Assembly: GCF_008802355.1 (NCBI RefSeq)
Contig: NZ_VZRA01000003.1
Location: forward strand, 114,196 to 178,195
Length of the DNA: 64,000 bases
Source: Oryzomonas sagensis
GTDB lineage: Bacteria; Desulfobacterota; Desulfuromonadia; Geobacterales; Pseudopelobacteraceae
Direction of reading: 5' to 3'
The position numbers and the translations under genes were made by a program. The notes beneath the pieces were generated by a model. The model saw nothing but the letters and a program-made list of their open reading frames with translations. It did not search any database and was not told the DNA's origin. Position 1 is the stretch's first letter. Each line of letters opens with the position of its first letter. Below are positions 26,887-36,355 of the stretch, piece after piece.

Positions 26887-27134
26887 TGCGCATGGTGGAG
26901 CGCGCCGCAGATCGGGCACCTGGCTGGAGGTGGCGGCCGCTCGCGCCGCGCCGGTTGAAAACAAAGCCGCATGTCCGGCATTCGGCTGGTGTGGCCTGCA
27001 GCGTCGCCCCGCTCACGATCCGCCGAAGAAACGTGATAACGTTCAGCGCCGCCTTGACATTGCAATGGCGAGAGATACCTTTAACCATATCCGGACAGAA
27101 AATGGCAGGGACGTCAATCAGGGAGGTGGTCTAA

Positions 27135-27320
27135 ATGACAGTTGGGGCAGATGAAAAAGAGGAGAAAAAAATCGAGGGGCTGACAAGGGAAGCCGAAATC
27201 CTGATAGAGGAGGAAGCCGCTAAGAAGGATCTCAAAGAGAAGCGGGGGATCATAAAGCAGACGTATTATGATTGCTCAAAAAAACTGAAACACATCGTCC
27301 CAAAGGGAAAACGCATATAG
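27135..27320 (+). CDS. Small highly charged protein, unknown
   Basis: A 61-residue frame with GGAGG 9 bases before ATG 27135. Very rich in Glu and Lys with heptad-like spacing, so it is probably one long helix, ending in a basic tail (KLKHIVPKGKRI). Family not recognised. The good ribosome site and codon-like composition favour a real gene over chance. Confidence 0.5.
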   Translation: MTVGADEKEEKKIEGLTREAEILIEEEAAKKDLKEKRGIIKQTYYDCSKKLKHIVPKGKRI

Positions 27321-27384
27321 CCGGACGATACTGTTACCGTAACGTCAGTACGCCGTCGTTTGCCGACAGCGACGATCCGTAGCC

Positions 27385-28758
27385 CTACATGCTGAGGCGT
27401 TTCATCTTTTCGACCAGGGTTGTCCGGTTGATGCCGAGCAGTGCGGCAGCCTTTGCCTTCACCCCCTTGGCCATGGCCATGGCTTGCGAGATCAATGATT
27501 TTTCGATGGCGGTCAGGGAATCGACCATGTTGATCCCCTGTTCGGTCAGTTCGAGGTACGGTCCGCCCGATGCCAGCCTCTGGCCGCTGATCCCTGGCGG
27601 GAGGTCTTCATAGCGGATAACGTCCCCCTCCGTCAGGGCCACCAGCCGTTCCACCATGTTTTCCAATTCCCGCACGTTGCCCGGCCAGGCATACTCTTCC
27701 AACGCCTCCAGGGCGTGCTTGTTGATGGTCATGGGGGTGCGCGACATCACGCGGCAGCATTTCACCAGGAAATGTTCCACCAGCGCCATGATGTCGGACT
27801 GGCGTTCCCGCAGGGGAGGGAGGTGCAGGGGAATGACATTGAGCCGGTAGAAGAGGTCTTCGCGGAACTTGTTCTGGCGGACCTGCTGCTCCAGGTCCAG
27901 GTTGGTGGCCGAGATGATCCGCACGTCCAGCTTGACCGGTTTGTTTGAACCGACCCGTTCCAGTTCCTGCTCCTGGATGACGCGCAGCAGCTTGGTTTGC
28001 AGGTGCTGGGGCATGGTCCCGATCTCGTCCAGGAAGATGGTCCCGTGATTGGCCGCCTCGAATTTGCCGGCCTTGTCCTTGATGGCGCCGGTGAAGGCGC
28101 CGCGCACATGACCGAACAGTTCGCTCTCCAGCAGGGCCTCCGGTATGGCGCTGCAGTTGACGGCAATGAACGGTTTATCCCGGCGGTTGCCGTTGTAGTG
28201 GAGGGCCCGGGCCACCAACTCCTTGCCGGTGCCCGATTCTCCGCTGATCAATACGGTCGAGTCGGTCTTGACGATGCGGGTCATCCGTTCGAAGACCAGG
28301 GTCATGGCCGGGGAACTGCCGATGATGTTGCTGAACTCGAAACGCTTCTGGAGTTGCTTGCGCAGGTAGATGTTTTCGGAGAGGAGTTGCTGCTTCTCCA
28401 GGGCTTTGCCGATGACCAGTTTCAGCTCGTCGAAATTGACCGGTTTGGTTATGTAGTCGCAGGCTCCTTCCTTCATGGCCCGCACCGCGGTTTCGGCGGA
28501 GGCATGGCCGGTGATGACGATGACCTCGGTGGAAGGGGAGAGGGTGCGGGCGCTCTGCAGGATGTCGAACCCGCTTTTGTCCGGCAGGAACAGGTCGGAG
28601 ACGATCAGTTTGAACGGCTCCTGGGCCATGAGTTCGAGGGCCGCCTCGCCGGTGGCTGCCGAGGCGACGCTGTACCCGATCGACTTCAGGAGCAGTTCCA
28701 GGGCCTCGCGCCCGGAGTCGTCGTCGTCGATCAGGAGGATGCGGGTGTCGTGTGTCAT
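27385..28758 (-). CDS. NtrC-type sigma-54 response regulator
   Basis: 457 residues from ATG 28758. The receiver has phospho-Asp D55 ([15 protein letters not shown]). The AAA+ domain has Walker A GESGTGKE, sigma-54 contact loop GAFTGA, Walker B TIFLDEIG and the arginine-finger region [11 protein letters not shown] Fis-type helix-turn-helix lies at the C-terminus ([20 protein letters not shown]). It activates sigma-54 promoters when phosphorylated. The cognate kinase is not adjacent; a dispersed repeat lies directly upstream. Confidence 0.94.
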   Translation of the reverse strand: MTHDTRILLIDDDDSGREALELLLKSIGYSVASAATGEAALELMAQEPFKLIVSDLFLPDKSGFDILQSARTLSPSTEVIVITGHASAETAVRAMKEGACDYITKPVNFDELKLVIGKALEKQQLLSENIYLRKQLQKRFEFSNIIGSSPAMTLVFERMTRIVKTDSTVLISGESGTGKELVARALHYNGNRRDKPFIAVNCSAIPEALLESELFGHVRGAFTGAIKDKAGKFEAANHGTIFLDEIGTMPQHLQTKLLRVIQEQELERVGSNKPVKLDVRIISATNLDLEQQVRQNKFREDLFYRLNVIPLHLPPLRERQSDIMALVEHFLVKCCRVMSRTPMTINKHALEALEEYAWPGNVRELENMVERLVALTEGDVIRYEDLPPGISGQRLASGGPYLELTEQGINMVDSLTAIEKSLISQAMAMAKGVKAKAAALLGINRTTLVEKMKRLSM

Positions 28759-28802
28759 CGTAGCAACCTCAACTAAACCTTTTAACAGGCTATTGAACCC
28801 CC

Positions 28803-28987
28803 TGGGTTGTTCAAAAATAGTCAGATCGTCGCACCCGTAGAAAGCCCTGCGGAGGCGTAGCAGCGCTACGCCGCACAATTTCACTCGTGAAATTGGACCG
28901 CGAAGGCGCCCGAAGGGTGAGGCCAAAGGCCTCAGTCACAAAAGGGCTTTCGAGGACGAAGGCCTGATGGCAGTTTTTCAACAACCT
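28803..28987. repeat. Dispersed inverted-repeat element, copy 1
   Basis: About 185 bp. It shares its left end (GGTTGTTCAAAAATAGTCAG onward), the internal palindrome GGCGTAGC-AGC-GCTACGCC and the right end (GTTTTTCAAC) with the element at 44922-45043. The two ends are imperfect inverted repeats of each other, about 30 bp. This copy has extra internal palindromes (AATTTCAC-TC-GTGAAATT and GAGGCC-AAA-GGCCTC). It ends 1 bp before the ychF stop. It looks like a non-coding REP/MITE-type element. Confidence 0.85.
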
Positions 28988-28988
28988 T

Positions 28989-30083
28989 TCAAACGTTGAA
29001 GCGGAAATGCATCACATCGCCGTCCTTCACCACGTACTCCTTGCCTTCCAGGCGCATGAGCCCCTTTTCCTTGGCCCCGGCTTCGCCGTTGCACGAGATG
29101 TAGTCGGCATAGGCGATCACCTCGGCCCGGATAAACCCCTTTTCAAAGTCGGAATGGATCACACCGGCAGCCTGGGGAGCCTTGGTGCCGTTGACGATGG
29201 TCCAGGCCCGCACTTCCTTGACGCCGGCGGTGAAATAGGTGATCAGCCCCAGCAGTTCGTAGCCGCTGCGGATCAGGCGGTCCAGACCCGCTTCCGCCAG
29301 CCCCATGTCGTGGAGGAAAGCCTGTTTTTCCTCTCCCTCCAATTCCGATATCTCGGCTTCGAGCTTGCCGCAGATCACCACCGCCCCGGCGCCTTCCGCC
29401 CCGGCGATCTCACGTACCTGAGCCACAAAGGGGTGCTCGCCGCCCAGGTCGTCCTCGGCCACATTGGCCACGTACAGGACCGGTTTGTCGGTCAAGAGGT
29501 GCAGGTCCCGCAGCCAGAGCCGCTCGTCCTCGTTTTCCGCCACGCCGTGGAGTTTCTTGACCTGTTCCAGAAGCCCTTTGACCCGTTGGTAGAAGGCGAC
29601 CTCGTCCTTGGCCTTCTTGTCCCCGCTACGCGCCATCTTGTCGGCCCGCAGGATCTTCTTGTCCACCGTGTCCAGATCGGCCAGGGCCAGTTCGGTGTTG
29701 ATCACTTCGATGTCGTCGGCCGGCGAGACGCGGCCGCTGACATGCACCACATTATCGTCGTCAAAACAGCGCACCACATGGACGATGGCGTCCACGCTGC
29801 GGATGTGGCCCAGAAACTGGTTGCCGAGCCCCTCTCCCGAACTGGCCCCCTTGACCAGGCCGGCGATGTCCACGAACTCGATGGTGGTGGGCTGGATCTT
29901 CTGCGGTTTGACAATGGCCGAGAGCTGATCCATGCGCGGGTCGGGCACCTGTACGATCCCCACGTTCGGGTCGATGGTGCAGAAGGGGTAGTTGGCCGAT
30001 TCGGCGCCGGCCGAGGTCAGTGCGTTGAAGATGGTGGACTTGCCCACGTTGGGCAGCCCGACGATACCGCAGTTAAAACCCAT
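28989..30083 (-). CDS. ychF: Ribosome-associated GTPase/ATPase YchF
   Basis: The 364-residue YchF (OLA1) protein. The G1 motif is [15 protein letters not shown], followed by [20 protein letters not shown] and [20 protein letters not shown]. The NxxE specificity motif typical of YchF (ANVAEDD) replaces NKxD and favours ATP. A C-terminal TGS domain ends HFRFNV. Length is standard. Last gene of the prs-rplY-pth-ychF run, 54 bp after pth. Confidence 0.97.
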   Translation of the reverse strand: MGFNCGIVGLPNVGKSTIFNALTSAGAESANYPFCTIDPNVGIVQVPDPRMDQLSAIVKPQKIQPTTIEFVDIAGLVKGASSGEGLGNQFLGHIRSVDAIVHVVRCFDDDNVVHVSGRVSPADDIEVINTELALADLDTVDKKILRADKMARSGDKKAKDEVAFYQRVKGLLEQVKKLHGVAENEDERLWLRDLHLLTDKPVLYVANVAEDDLGGEHPFVAQVREIAGAEGAGAVVICGKLEAEISELEGEEKQAFLHDMGLAEAGLDRLIRSGYELLGLITYFTAGVKEVRAWTIVNGTKAPQAAGVIHSDFEKGFIRAEVIAYADYISCNGEAGAKEKGLMRLEGKEYVVKDGDVMHFRFNV

Positions 30084-30137
30084 GATTTCACCTTTTACCG
30101 TTATTCTTCAAACATCAAATCAAAATTCGGATTCCGC

Positions 30138-30716
30138 TTATTCCAGGAAATTGCGGTTGTTGAACATGCTCATGGCCTTGGGCAGGCCCTCGTCCAGCAT
30201 CATCTCCAGCATGTCCCGGCCGCCGTCCAGTATTTTGGGAAGGGTCTCCATCTGGTCCGGGGGGATGTTCCCCAGGACATAGTTGCTCGTATCCCCGTGG
30301 ACCGGTTTGCCGATGCCGATGCGCAGCCTGATGAAATCCCCCTTGCCGAGTTGTTCCATGATGGAGCGCAGGCCGTTGTGCCCGCCATGCCCGCCCCCCT
30401 GCTTGAAGCGTGCCGTTCCGAACGGCAGGTCGAGCTCGTCATGGATCACGACCAGGTTCGACAGGGGGAGTTTGTAAAACTGGAGCGCCTGCATGACCGA
30501 CTTGCCGGAGAGGTTCATGAAGGTCTGCGGCTTGAGCAGGATCAGACGGACGTCGCCGCGGCTCCATTCGCCCGCCAGCCCGGAAAAGGACTTGCGGGTT
30601 ATGGAGAGGTTTTCCCGGTGGGCCAGGCGATCCAAAAAAAGGAAACCCGCATTGTGGCGGGTCCATTGGTACGTGGGGCCGGGATTACCCAGCCCCGCTA
30701 TGAGTAAAGTCTTCAT
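30138..30716 (-). CDS. pth: Peptidyl-tRNA hydrolase
   Basis: The 192-residue Pth frees tRNA from stalled peptidyl-tRNA. N11 (GLGNPGP) and catalytic H21 (TRHNAGF) are present, as is HDELDLPFG with the catalytic Asp. GGGHGGHNGLRSI is the conserved substrate-binding segment. Length is normal. It lies 18 bp after rplY, so it is translated from the same message. Confidence 0.97.
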   Translation of the reverse strand: MKTLLIAGLGNPGPTYQWTRHNAGFLFLDRLAHRENLSITRKSFSGLAGEWSRGDVRLILLKPQTFMNLSGKSVMQALQFYKLPLSNLVVIHDELDLPFGTARFKQGGGHGGHNGLRSIMEQLGKGDFIRLRIGIGKPVHGDTSNYVLGNIPPDQMETLPKILDGGRDMLEMMLDEGLPKAMSMFNNRNFLE

Positions 30717-30734
30717 GGAATAAAACTGATCCGG

Positions 30735-31361
30735 TTACGCGGCAGGTTCGGCGGGGGCTGCGGCAGCCGCTGCTGCTGCGGCATCTTCTTCCGCTTCTTC
30801 CTTGGTTCTGCCGAGGACGCTGACCACGGGGGTCTTGGGGTTTTCGAGCAGTTTGACCCCATCCGGGAGAGGAATCTCGCCGATATGGATCGAGTGGTTG
30901 AGTTGCAGGTTGGTGATGTCGATCTCGATGTTGTCGGGGATATTGCCCGGCAGACATTCCACGTGCAGTTCGTGATGGGCCAGGTCCAGCAGGCCACCTT
31001 CCTTGACGCCTGCGGCGGTGCCCTTCAGGATGACCGGGACCGTAACGCGCAGTTTTTCGTTCATGTTGATGCGGTGGAGGTCGACGTGGCGATAGGTGCC
31101 TCTGAGCGCGTCACGCTGCATATCGGCAATGATGGCCATGCTCTGGTCCAGGCTGCCGCCTCCCACCAGGGTGATCAGGTTGTTCTGGCCGCCTTCGCCT
31201 GCAAGGGCATCCTGAAGATCACGATATTTGATGCTTACCGCAACAGGATCCATTCCCTTGCCGTACACGACGCCGGGGACCATATCGGCATTTCTCAACT
31301 GGCGGCTGACGCCCTTGCCGGTCTTCGATCTCAGTTCGATGTTCATCAGTTTCTGTTGCAT
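30735..31361 (-). CDS. rplY: 50S ribosomal protein L25 / CTC form
   Basis: The 208-residue general stress form of L25. GGAGG lies 6 bases before ATG 31361. The N-terminal L25 domain (about 5-95, [20 protein letters not shown]) binds 5S rRNA. The C-terminal TL5 beta domain follows, and the protein ends in a Glu- and Ala-rich tail. Between prs and pth, as in many bacteria. Confidence 0.96.
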   Translation of the reverse strand: MQQKLMNIELRSKTGKGVSRQLRNADMVPGVVYGKGMDPVAVSIKYRDLQDALAGEGGQNNLITLVGGGSLDQSMAIIADMQRDALRGTYRHVDLHRINMNEKLRVTVPVILKGTAAGVKEGGLLDLAHHELHVECLPGNIPDNIEIDITNLQLNHSIHIGEIPLPDGVKLLENPKTPVVSVLGRTKEEAEEDAAAAAAAAAPAEPAA

Positions 31362-31423
31362 ACTGTTCCTCCACGTGTAGTGATGGGGCTGACCCCACCC
31401 TGTACAATTATAAAAATATGTTC

Positions 31424-32368
31424 CTAAACAAAAAGCGAGCTGACGGATTCGTCCTCATGGATGCGGCGGATGGCCTCCGCCAGAAGCCCCGACACGGACA
31501 GCATCGTAATCTTCGATGTCATGTTTTCCTTGTCTCCCAGCGGGAGGGTGTCGGTCAACACGACCTCGGAGATCTCCGAATTGTTGATACGTTCGATGGC
31601 CGGACCGGAGAGCACGCCATGGGTGGCGCAGGCGTAGACGGCAGTGGCGCCGTTCTCCTTGAGCGCCTTGGCCGCCTGGGTCAGTGTTCCGGCGGTGTCG
31701 ATCATGTCGTCCAGAATGATGGCGATCTTGCCGCGCACATCGCCGATCAGGTGCATGACCTCGGCAACGTTGGGGCCGGTGCGGCGTTTATCGATCACCG
31801 CCAGTGAGCATTCCAGCCGTTTGGCAAAAGCCCGGGCGCGTTCGGTGCCGCCCGCATCCGGGGTTACCATCACGATCGGCTGGCCGTCGAAGCGGCCCTT
31901 CAGGTGGTTGAGGATGACGGGCGCCGCATAGAGATTGTCCACCGGGATATCGAAGAACCCCTGAATCTGGCCGGCGTGCAGGTCTACCGTTACCACCCGG
32001 TCGATACCGGCCGTGGTGATCAGGTCGGCCACCAGTTTGGCGGTGATCGGGGTGCGGGGCGCGGCCTTGCGATCCTGGCGGGCGTATCCGTAATAGGGAA
32101 CCACTGCGGTGATGGTCGCGGCGGAGGCCCGTTTGAGGGCGTCGGTCATGACCAGCAGTTCCATCAGGTTGTCGTTGGTCGGGGCGCAGGTGGACTGGAT
32201 GACATAGACATCACGGCCACGGACGTTTTCGTTGATTTCAACCATAACCTCGCCGTCCGAAAACCTGCGGACACGGGCCGCCCCCAACGGCATCTTGAGG
32301 GCCTCGCAAATTTTCAGGGCAAGGGTTGGGTTGGAATTGCCGGAAAAGATTTTGATCTTGTCGAGCAT
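31424..32368 (-). CDS. prs: Ribose-phosphate pyrophosphokinase
   Basis: The 314-residue PRPP synthase makes PRPP from ribose 5-phosphate and ATP for purine, pyrimidine, His and Trp synthesis. Motifs: [48 protein letters not shown] (metal binding) and the PRPP loop region [12 protein letters not shown]. Full length. First gene of the run toward ychF, with a promoter-like pair about 90 bp upstream. Confidence 0.97.
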   Translation of the reverse strand: MLDKIKIFSGNSNPTLALKICEALKMPLGAARVRRFSDGEVMVEINENVRGRDVYVIQSTCAPTNDNLMELLVMTDALKRASAATITAVVPYYGYARQDRKAAPRTPITAKLVADLITTAGIDRVVTVDLHAGQIQGFFDIPVDNLYAAPVILNHLKGRFDGQPIVMVTPDAGGTERARAFAKRLECSLAVIDKRRTGPNVAEVMHLIGDVRGKIAIILDDMIDTAGTLTQAAKALKENGATAVYACATHGVLSGPAIERINNSEISEVVLTDTLPLGDKENMTSKITMLSVSGLLAEAIRRIHEDESVSSLFV

Positions 32369-32452
32369 AATTGTTTGTCTGCCTCTCAGCCGAAAGGGAC
32401 CATGCCGGGCTTTACGCGCGGAAATCCCTGAATTTCCAAAAAGGAAATGAAA

Positions 32453-32481
32453 GATATACTAAAACGACCGCCAAAATGCAA
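32453..32481 (-). promoter_or_regulatory. Candidate promoter of prs operon
   Basis: On the minus strand TTGCAT (32476-32481), 17 bp, TATATC (32453-32458). A moderate match to sigma-70, giving a leader of about 78 bases. Confidence 0.4.
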
Positions 32482-32575
32482 CCTCTTTCGATCATGGGAC
32501 GCTTATTCCCTGCCGGAGGCCTCCAAACCGGCTCGAACGTGCGTTTGTCCGGCTGTGGTGCGGAGGGGCATGGCA

Positions 32576-34423
32576 TCAACTCCGCAGCACGATCCCCTCG
32601 GCCTGGGCAAACAGAAGAAAATGCGTTGCCTCGTCGGCCTCAAGCTGCACATCGGCTGCGATGCGCCCGGCCGGGTCCGTGCCGTTCAATCGCTCCAGAA
32701 GACGGAAATAGGGTTCGGCCAGAGACTCGGTGCAGACCCCGTCGCGGCCCGGATAGATGACGGCAAAGGAGCCGGCCGGGACCAGGGTGTCGGCCAGGCG
32801 GCGGATGTCCGGCACGCCGGCATCCAGTATCTCCAGGATTTCGTAGTGAAATTCCACCAGACGGACCGACCCTGCCAGCCGCAGCGGTAGGTGCAGGAGG
32901 CGCCCCTTGTCCCTGTTTCGTCCCGGCGGTCGTTCCGGCGGGGCCAGGAGTGCGGCGGCATAGTGGTAGTGGTAATCCACCAGGTCGAGAACCATCGGCA
33001 GAAGCCGTTTCAGGCCCGGTTTGCCGAATGCGCTGCCCAGAAAGCCCCGTTGGAGTTGCCAGACCGCCTGGTCGTCCAGATCGCTTTCGCTGATCTGGGC
33101 GTCTTGCACGGTCAGCAGCCATTGGGAAAACAGGTCCAGAAAATCGCTGGGGGATGTCTTGAGGGCTTTGACGGCCTCATTGAACCAGGCCACGGCCTTG
33201 CCCCGGGTGTAGAAGATGTCGCAGGCCGTTGCCAGGCGCTGCGCCACGGTCATGTCGTCGGCCGAGATCGTGGGGGAGGAGAGCAGGGTGTAGGGCGGCT
33301 GGGGCAGATGGTTGAGGCCGATGGCGGCGCTCCGTTCGGCAAGGGGGGTGCCGGGCAGCACCGCCAGGGGGAAGATGTCCAGGTGGTTGGGGTAGAGCGC
33401 CAGGGCAAAGTCCAGGCTGCGGCGGAAACCCGCCAGGGTGTCGCCGGGCAGGCCGTAGATAAGGTCGAAGCCGAAGGTGGCGCCGCTTTCGTTGAGCAGG
33501 TTGGTCCGCGCGGCAAAGTCGTCGGGCCGAAAGGAACGCCCAACCCCCCGCAGGACATGGCTGTCGGCGCTTTGCAGGCCGATCTGCAGCGAGCAGGTGA
33601 TTTGGGAGAAGAGAGTGGCCAGTTCCCGGTCGATGAACTCGCTGCGGACTTCGAAGTGGAAGTGGATGCCGGGCGCGATTCTTTTGATCAGTTTCAGGAT
33701 GGCCTTGGCCCTTTTCAAGTCCTGGTTGAACGTGGAGTCGAGCACAAAGACCTGGGCTACCCCGCCCTTGGCAAAATGGCGCAGTTCGGATTCGATCCGC
33801 TCCAGGGAAAAGCGCCGTACGCCGTGCTGGCCCCGGGAGTCGAAACAAAAATCGCAGGTAAAGCCGCAGCCACGGGAAAGCTGCCACAGGATGCCCGGAT
33901 AACGGCCGTAATCCAGAAGCCCCCCCAGGTAGGGGGAGGGGATGGCGTCCAGATCGGCCAAGGGGGCGGCGGGGGCAAAGGGCGTCGCCGCCCCTGGCAG
34001 CAGTATGCCGGGGATGCCCTCCAGGGGGGCGTTGCCGGCCAGTCGCGTGCAGAGGGCCGCAAAAGGTTTTTCCCCTTCACCCACGATGACCAGGTCCAGG
34101 GAGGACCCGTCGAGCACGCCGTGCGGGTCGGCGGTCACCTCCGGCCCGCCGGCGAAGAGCAGTACCCGGGGCATGCGGCGGCGCACCTCGGCCGCGATTG
34201 CCAGGCAGGCGGCGCGGTTCCACACATACAGGGAAAAACCGATGGCTGCAGGCTGCCGTTCCGCCAGGTTGCGGGCACATTCGAGGGTGTCGTCGCCGAC
34301 AAAAAAATCCTCCAAATGTATGTCTACGCCTGTGTCAGCCGCACAGCCTTTCAAAAAGGCGTTGGCAAGGGGAATCGCCTGGGGGGAAGGGGCGGGATGA
34401 AGTGAGACAAGGGTGATGCGCAC
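32576..34423 (-). CDS. B12-binding-domain radical SAM protein
   Basis: About 615 residues. GTG 34423 is preferred (AAAGGAT 8 bases upstream, product begins VRITLVSLHPAP); a TTG 18 bases earlier is possible. An N-terminal Rossmann region (about 1-140, ending FAGGPEVTADPHGV and LVIVGEGEKPFAAL) is of the cobalamin-binding type, though the D-x-H-x-x-G ligand motif is not obvious. The radical SAM cluster is in SRGCGFTCDFCFDSRG. LQIGLQSADSHVLRGVGR and FDLIYGLPGDT are typical of the Elp3-like barrel, followed by a long DUF4080-type C-terminus. Substrate unknown. It sits in the interval that separates prs from tRNA-Gln/ispE. Confidence 0.82.
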   Translation of the reverse strand: MRITLVSLHPAPSPQAIPLANAFLKGCAADTGVDIHLEDFFVGDDTLECARNLAERQPAAIGFSLYVWNRAACLAIAAEVRRRMPRVLLFAGGPEVTADPHGVLDGSSLDLVIVGEGEKPFAALCTRLAGNAPLEGIPGILLPGAATPFAPAAPLADLDAIPSPYLGGLLDYGRYPGILWQLSRGCGFTCDFCFDSRGQHGVRRFSLERIESELRHFAKGGVAQVFVLDSTFNQDLKRAKAILKLIKRIAPGIHFHFEVRSEFIDRELATLFSQITCSLQIGLQSADSHVLRGVGRSFRPDDFAARTNLLNESGATFGFDLIYGLPGDTLAGFRRSLDFALALYPNHLDIFPLAVLPGTPLAERSAAIGLNHLPQPPYTLLSSPTISADDMTVAQRLATACDIFYTRGKAVAWFNEAVKALKTSPSDFLDLFSQWLLTVQDAQISESDLDDQAVWQLQRGFLGSAFGKPGLKRLLPMVLDLVDYHYHYAAALLAPPERPPGRNRDKGRLLHLPLRLAGSVRLVEFHYEILEILDAGVPDIRRLADTLVPAGSFAVIYPGRDGVCTESLAEPYFRLLERLNGTDPAGRIAADVQLEADEATHFLLFAQAEGIVLRS

Positions 34424-34488
34424 GGGTGCGGATCCTTTCAAGAAGCGTCCGGTAAGGGGACGCCCCGGCGGTTTGCGGTCGGTACAAT

Positions 34489-34519
34489 GAAAAAGGGCTA
34501 GCTTGGTAAGCTAACCCTC
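34489..34519 (-). terminator. Orphan minus-strand terminator-like hairpin
   Basis: An 11-bp stem with one mismatch (AGGGCTAGCTT / AAGCTAACCCT) and 3-base loop. On the minus strand it is followed by five T. No minus-strand gene precedes it; the 360 bp toward the HU start show no coding sequence. It may end a small RNA or act in the leader of the radical SAM gene. Confidence 0.45.
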
Positions 34520-34881
34520 TTGGTAGCGATCCTTCTTTATTTTTCAAAAGAATTACTACAATTCCTGGCCAAAGTCAATAGCAAAATCAATATGTTCGCT
34601 CGATACGGCCATGGCGCTCCGGGGATGTGTGCCTGGTGTTTACACTACCTGCATCCTTGTATACCGGCAAATTATATGCGTAGGTCGTCGCCAAGCCGCA
34701 TTTTTATTGGCAATTTGCAAAGGGTTTGTGGTATGTGTATGAAAAATAGCAAGAAGTAGCAGGCAAACCCGAGAGTGGTCGTCGCAAAAATCTAGTTTGA
34801 TCTACAAGAAGCAATGCTCTGATTCATGTACAGATGCCTTCGTAATGGAGGCTAATTCATAGAGCTCGAAAGGAGAGCACA

Positions 34882-35211
34882 ATGACCAAGGCAGAGCTGG
34901 CAGTAAAGATCGCAGAGGCGGCAGGAATCACCAAGACGCAGGCTGAAAAGGCCCTCAAGGGGTTCATCGATGCTACAACCGCAGCACTCAGGAGTGGCGA
35001 AAAAGTCACCTTGATCGGCTTCGGTACCTTCAGTGCGGTCACGCGAAAAGCTCGTACCGGACGGAACCCCCAGACCGGCAAGGCTCTCAAGATTCCGGCC
35101 AAGACCGTTGGCAAGTTCTCCGCAGGCAAACCTTTGAAAGACCTTAAGGCAGCTGCGCCGAAGAAAGCCGCTCCCAAAAAGGCGGCTCCTAAAAAGGCAA
35201 AAAAGAAATAG
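34882..35211 (+). CDS. hup: HU-family DNA-binding protein with H1-like tail
   Basis: 109 residues; AGGAG 6 bases before the ATG. Residues 1-90 are a full HU fold (MTKAELAVKIAEAAGITKTQ, then LIGFGTFSAVTRKARTGRNP with the beta-arm that bends DNA). The last 20 residues are repeats of AAPKK ending KKAKKK, like eukaryotic histone H1 tails, and should add sequence-independent DNA binding. Monocistronic with its own terminator. Confidence 0.96.
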   Translation: MTKAELAVKIAEAAGITKTQAEKALKGFIDATTAALRSGEKVTLIGFGTFSAVTRKARTGRNPQTGKALKIPAKTVGKFSAGKPLKDLKAAAPKKAAPKKAAPKKAKKK

Positions 35212-35266
35212 CTCTGTACCAGTGGGTGGCTTTTTTAAACCCAGCATGGCCGGGGCGCTACACGAG

Positions 35267-35303
35267 CAAAGGCCGTTTTCGCACAGAAAACGGCCTTTGT
35301 TTC
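35267..35303 (+). terminator. Terminator of the HU gene
   Basis: A 14-bp perfect stem (CAAAGGCCGTTTTC / GAAAACGGCCTTTG) with 5-base loop, followed by TTTC. Confidence 0.8.
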
Positions 35304-35355
35304 AGTTCTCCGCAAAAATCTCTTCCCCATGACCGCAGGCGAGGGACGCAAGCCT

Positions 35356-35715
35356 ATGGACGACAAGCAAACCCCTGACGCAGCCGGATTCGGTCCCGGC
35401 CTTGCCGTGATTCGCAAACGACGCAGGTATTTTTTCGGAACCGTCGCCATCTACATACCGGCCATGTGGATCATCCATTCGATTTCGCCGACCTACCGCA
35501 CGATGGGCACCTCCATCGGGATATGGGTCGTTATTCTCATTATTACCATGTTCTGGTCGGCGGTGTGCGTCTGCCCCCGCTGCGGAAATCTTTTCCATGT
35601 CAACGGTATGACCCTGCTTTATTTGCGCAAATGCCTCCATTGCCAGCTCCACATAAACGCCGACAAAAAGCCACGGACGCCTGAAAATACCGCGACGGCA
35701 CCACCCCACCCATAA
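35356..35715 (+). CDS. Small membrane protein with two Cys pairs
   Basis: About 119 residues from ATG 35356 (GAGGG upstream; ATG 35329 in the same frame is possible). After a basic segment (IRKRRRYFF) come two hydrophobic spans (about residues 28-45 and 55-75). CPRCGNLFHVNG and then CLHCQLH could bind one zinc as a rubredoxin-like ribbon. Family and role not recognised. The C-terminus is Pro/Thr-rich. Confidence 0.6.
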   Translation: MDDKQTPDAAGFGPGLAVIRKRRRYFFGTVAIYIPAMWIIHSISPTYRTMGTSIGIWVVILIITMFWSAVCVCPRCGNLFHVNGMTLLYLRKCLHCQLHINADKKPRTPENTATAPPHP

Positions 35716-35855
35716 CCTATTCCTTCACATTTGCAATCAGCCTCGCCCCGATAGCAGAGGCCGCACAGAGGCTTTATCCCGGCAGTTGCGGGCGGTCTTA
35801 GGGCCTCCCGTGCCGTTGTCGGCGTTATGCGCTGGGGTGGGGGACCCGCGCAACC

Positions 35856-35893
35856 AAAAGGCACCTCCATCGATTGATGAAGATGCCCCTTTG
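35856..35893 (-). terminator. Terminator of the small Cys protein gene
   Basis: A long hairpin with a few mismatches (AAAAGGCACCTCCATC / GATGAAGATGCCCCTT) and short loop; on the minus strand it ends in a T run. It lies 48 bp after the small gene's stop. Confidence 0.65.
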
Positions 35894-35940
35894 CTTTGAT
35901 TCTTTGCCTCTCTGCTCCGGGGCGGATGATCCCCGGAGAT

Positions 35941-36096
35941 TCAGTGATCCGGCTCGAACGGCACCGGCTCGCAGACGCTGGCGCTGCTGTGGGTTTTCGC
36001 CCCGCATCTGGAACAATAGAATGCGGGTTCGCTGCTCAATTTGGCGCGCTCTCGGCTATCGGTAACCGCGCAGATCTTTGCACTTTTGCTTGCCAT
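35941..36096 (-). CDS. Small zinc-motif protein, unknown
   Basis: 51 residues from ATG 36096, with GGGGGAT 6 bases upstream. The sequence MASKSAKICAVTDSRERAKL leads into FYCSRCGAKTHSSASVCEPV, a CxxC ... C pattern that can bind zinc. An in-frame ATG at 36129 has no ribosome site. The start signal, the Cys pattern and a downstream terminator support a real gene. Function unknown. Confidence 0.68.
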   Translation of the reverse strand: MASKSAKICAVTDSRERAKLSSEPAFYCSRCGAKTHSSASVCEPVPFEPDH

Positions 36097-36210
36097 GACC
36101 TGATCCCCCTTTCGGGATGTGTCATCCATCGTACTACCTTATTATCATCATAAGCCTTTTTCGAAAAATGGGCAAAAAAAGTGGTGGGCGGTTCGGGAAT
36201 GAACGATAGT

Positions 36211-36246
36211 AAAAAGGGTTTGCCGGATGTTCTGCAAACCCTTTTA
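36211..36246 (-). terminator. Terminator of tRNA-Gln / ispE transcript
   Basis: A 12-bp perfect stem (AAAAGGGTTTGC / GCAAACCCTTTT) with 10-base loop just after tRNA-Gln on the minus strand, followed by a T run. Confidence 0.82.
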
Positions 36247-36254
36247 CGTAAGAA

Positions 36255-36329
36255 TGGCTGGGGCGGCAGGGATCGAACCTGCGAATGCCGGAATCAAAAT
36301 CCGGTGCCTTACCGCTTGGCGACGCCCCA
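36255..36329 (-). tRNA. tRNA-Gln (TTG)
   Basis: A 75-base tRNA. The acceptor is TGGGGCG/CGCCCCA with G73, the anticodon stem CCGGA/TCCGG around TTTTGAT gives anticodon TTG, and CCA is encoded. It lies 26 bp downstream of ispE. Confidence 0.96.
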
Positions 36330-36355
36330 ATAAGCGAAAGAGGAAGAAATCGTAT

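Noticed and set aside
34520-34759. 79-codon plus-strand frame before HU
   Set aside because: No ribosome site, mixed composition with scattered Cys and Met, and AT-rich promoter-like DNA.
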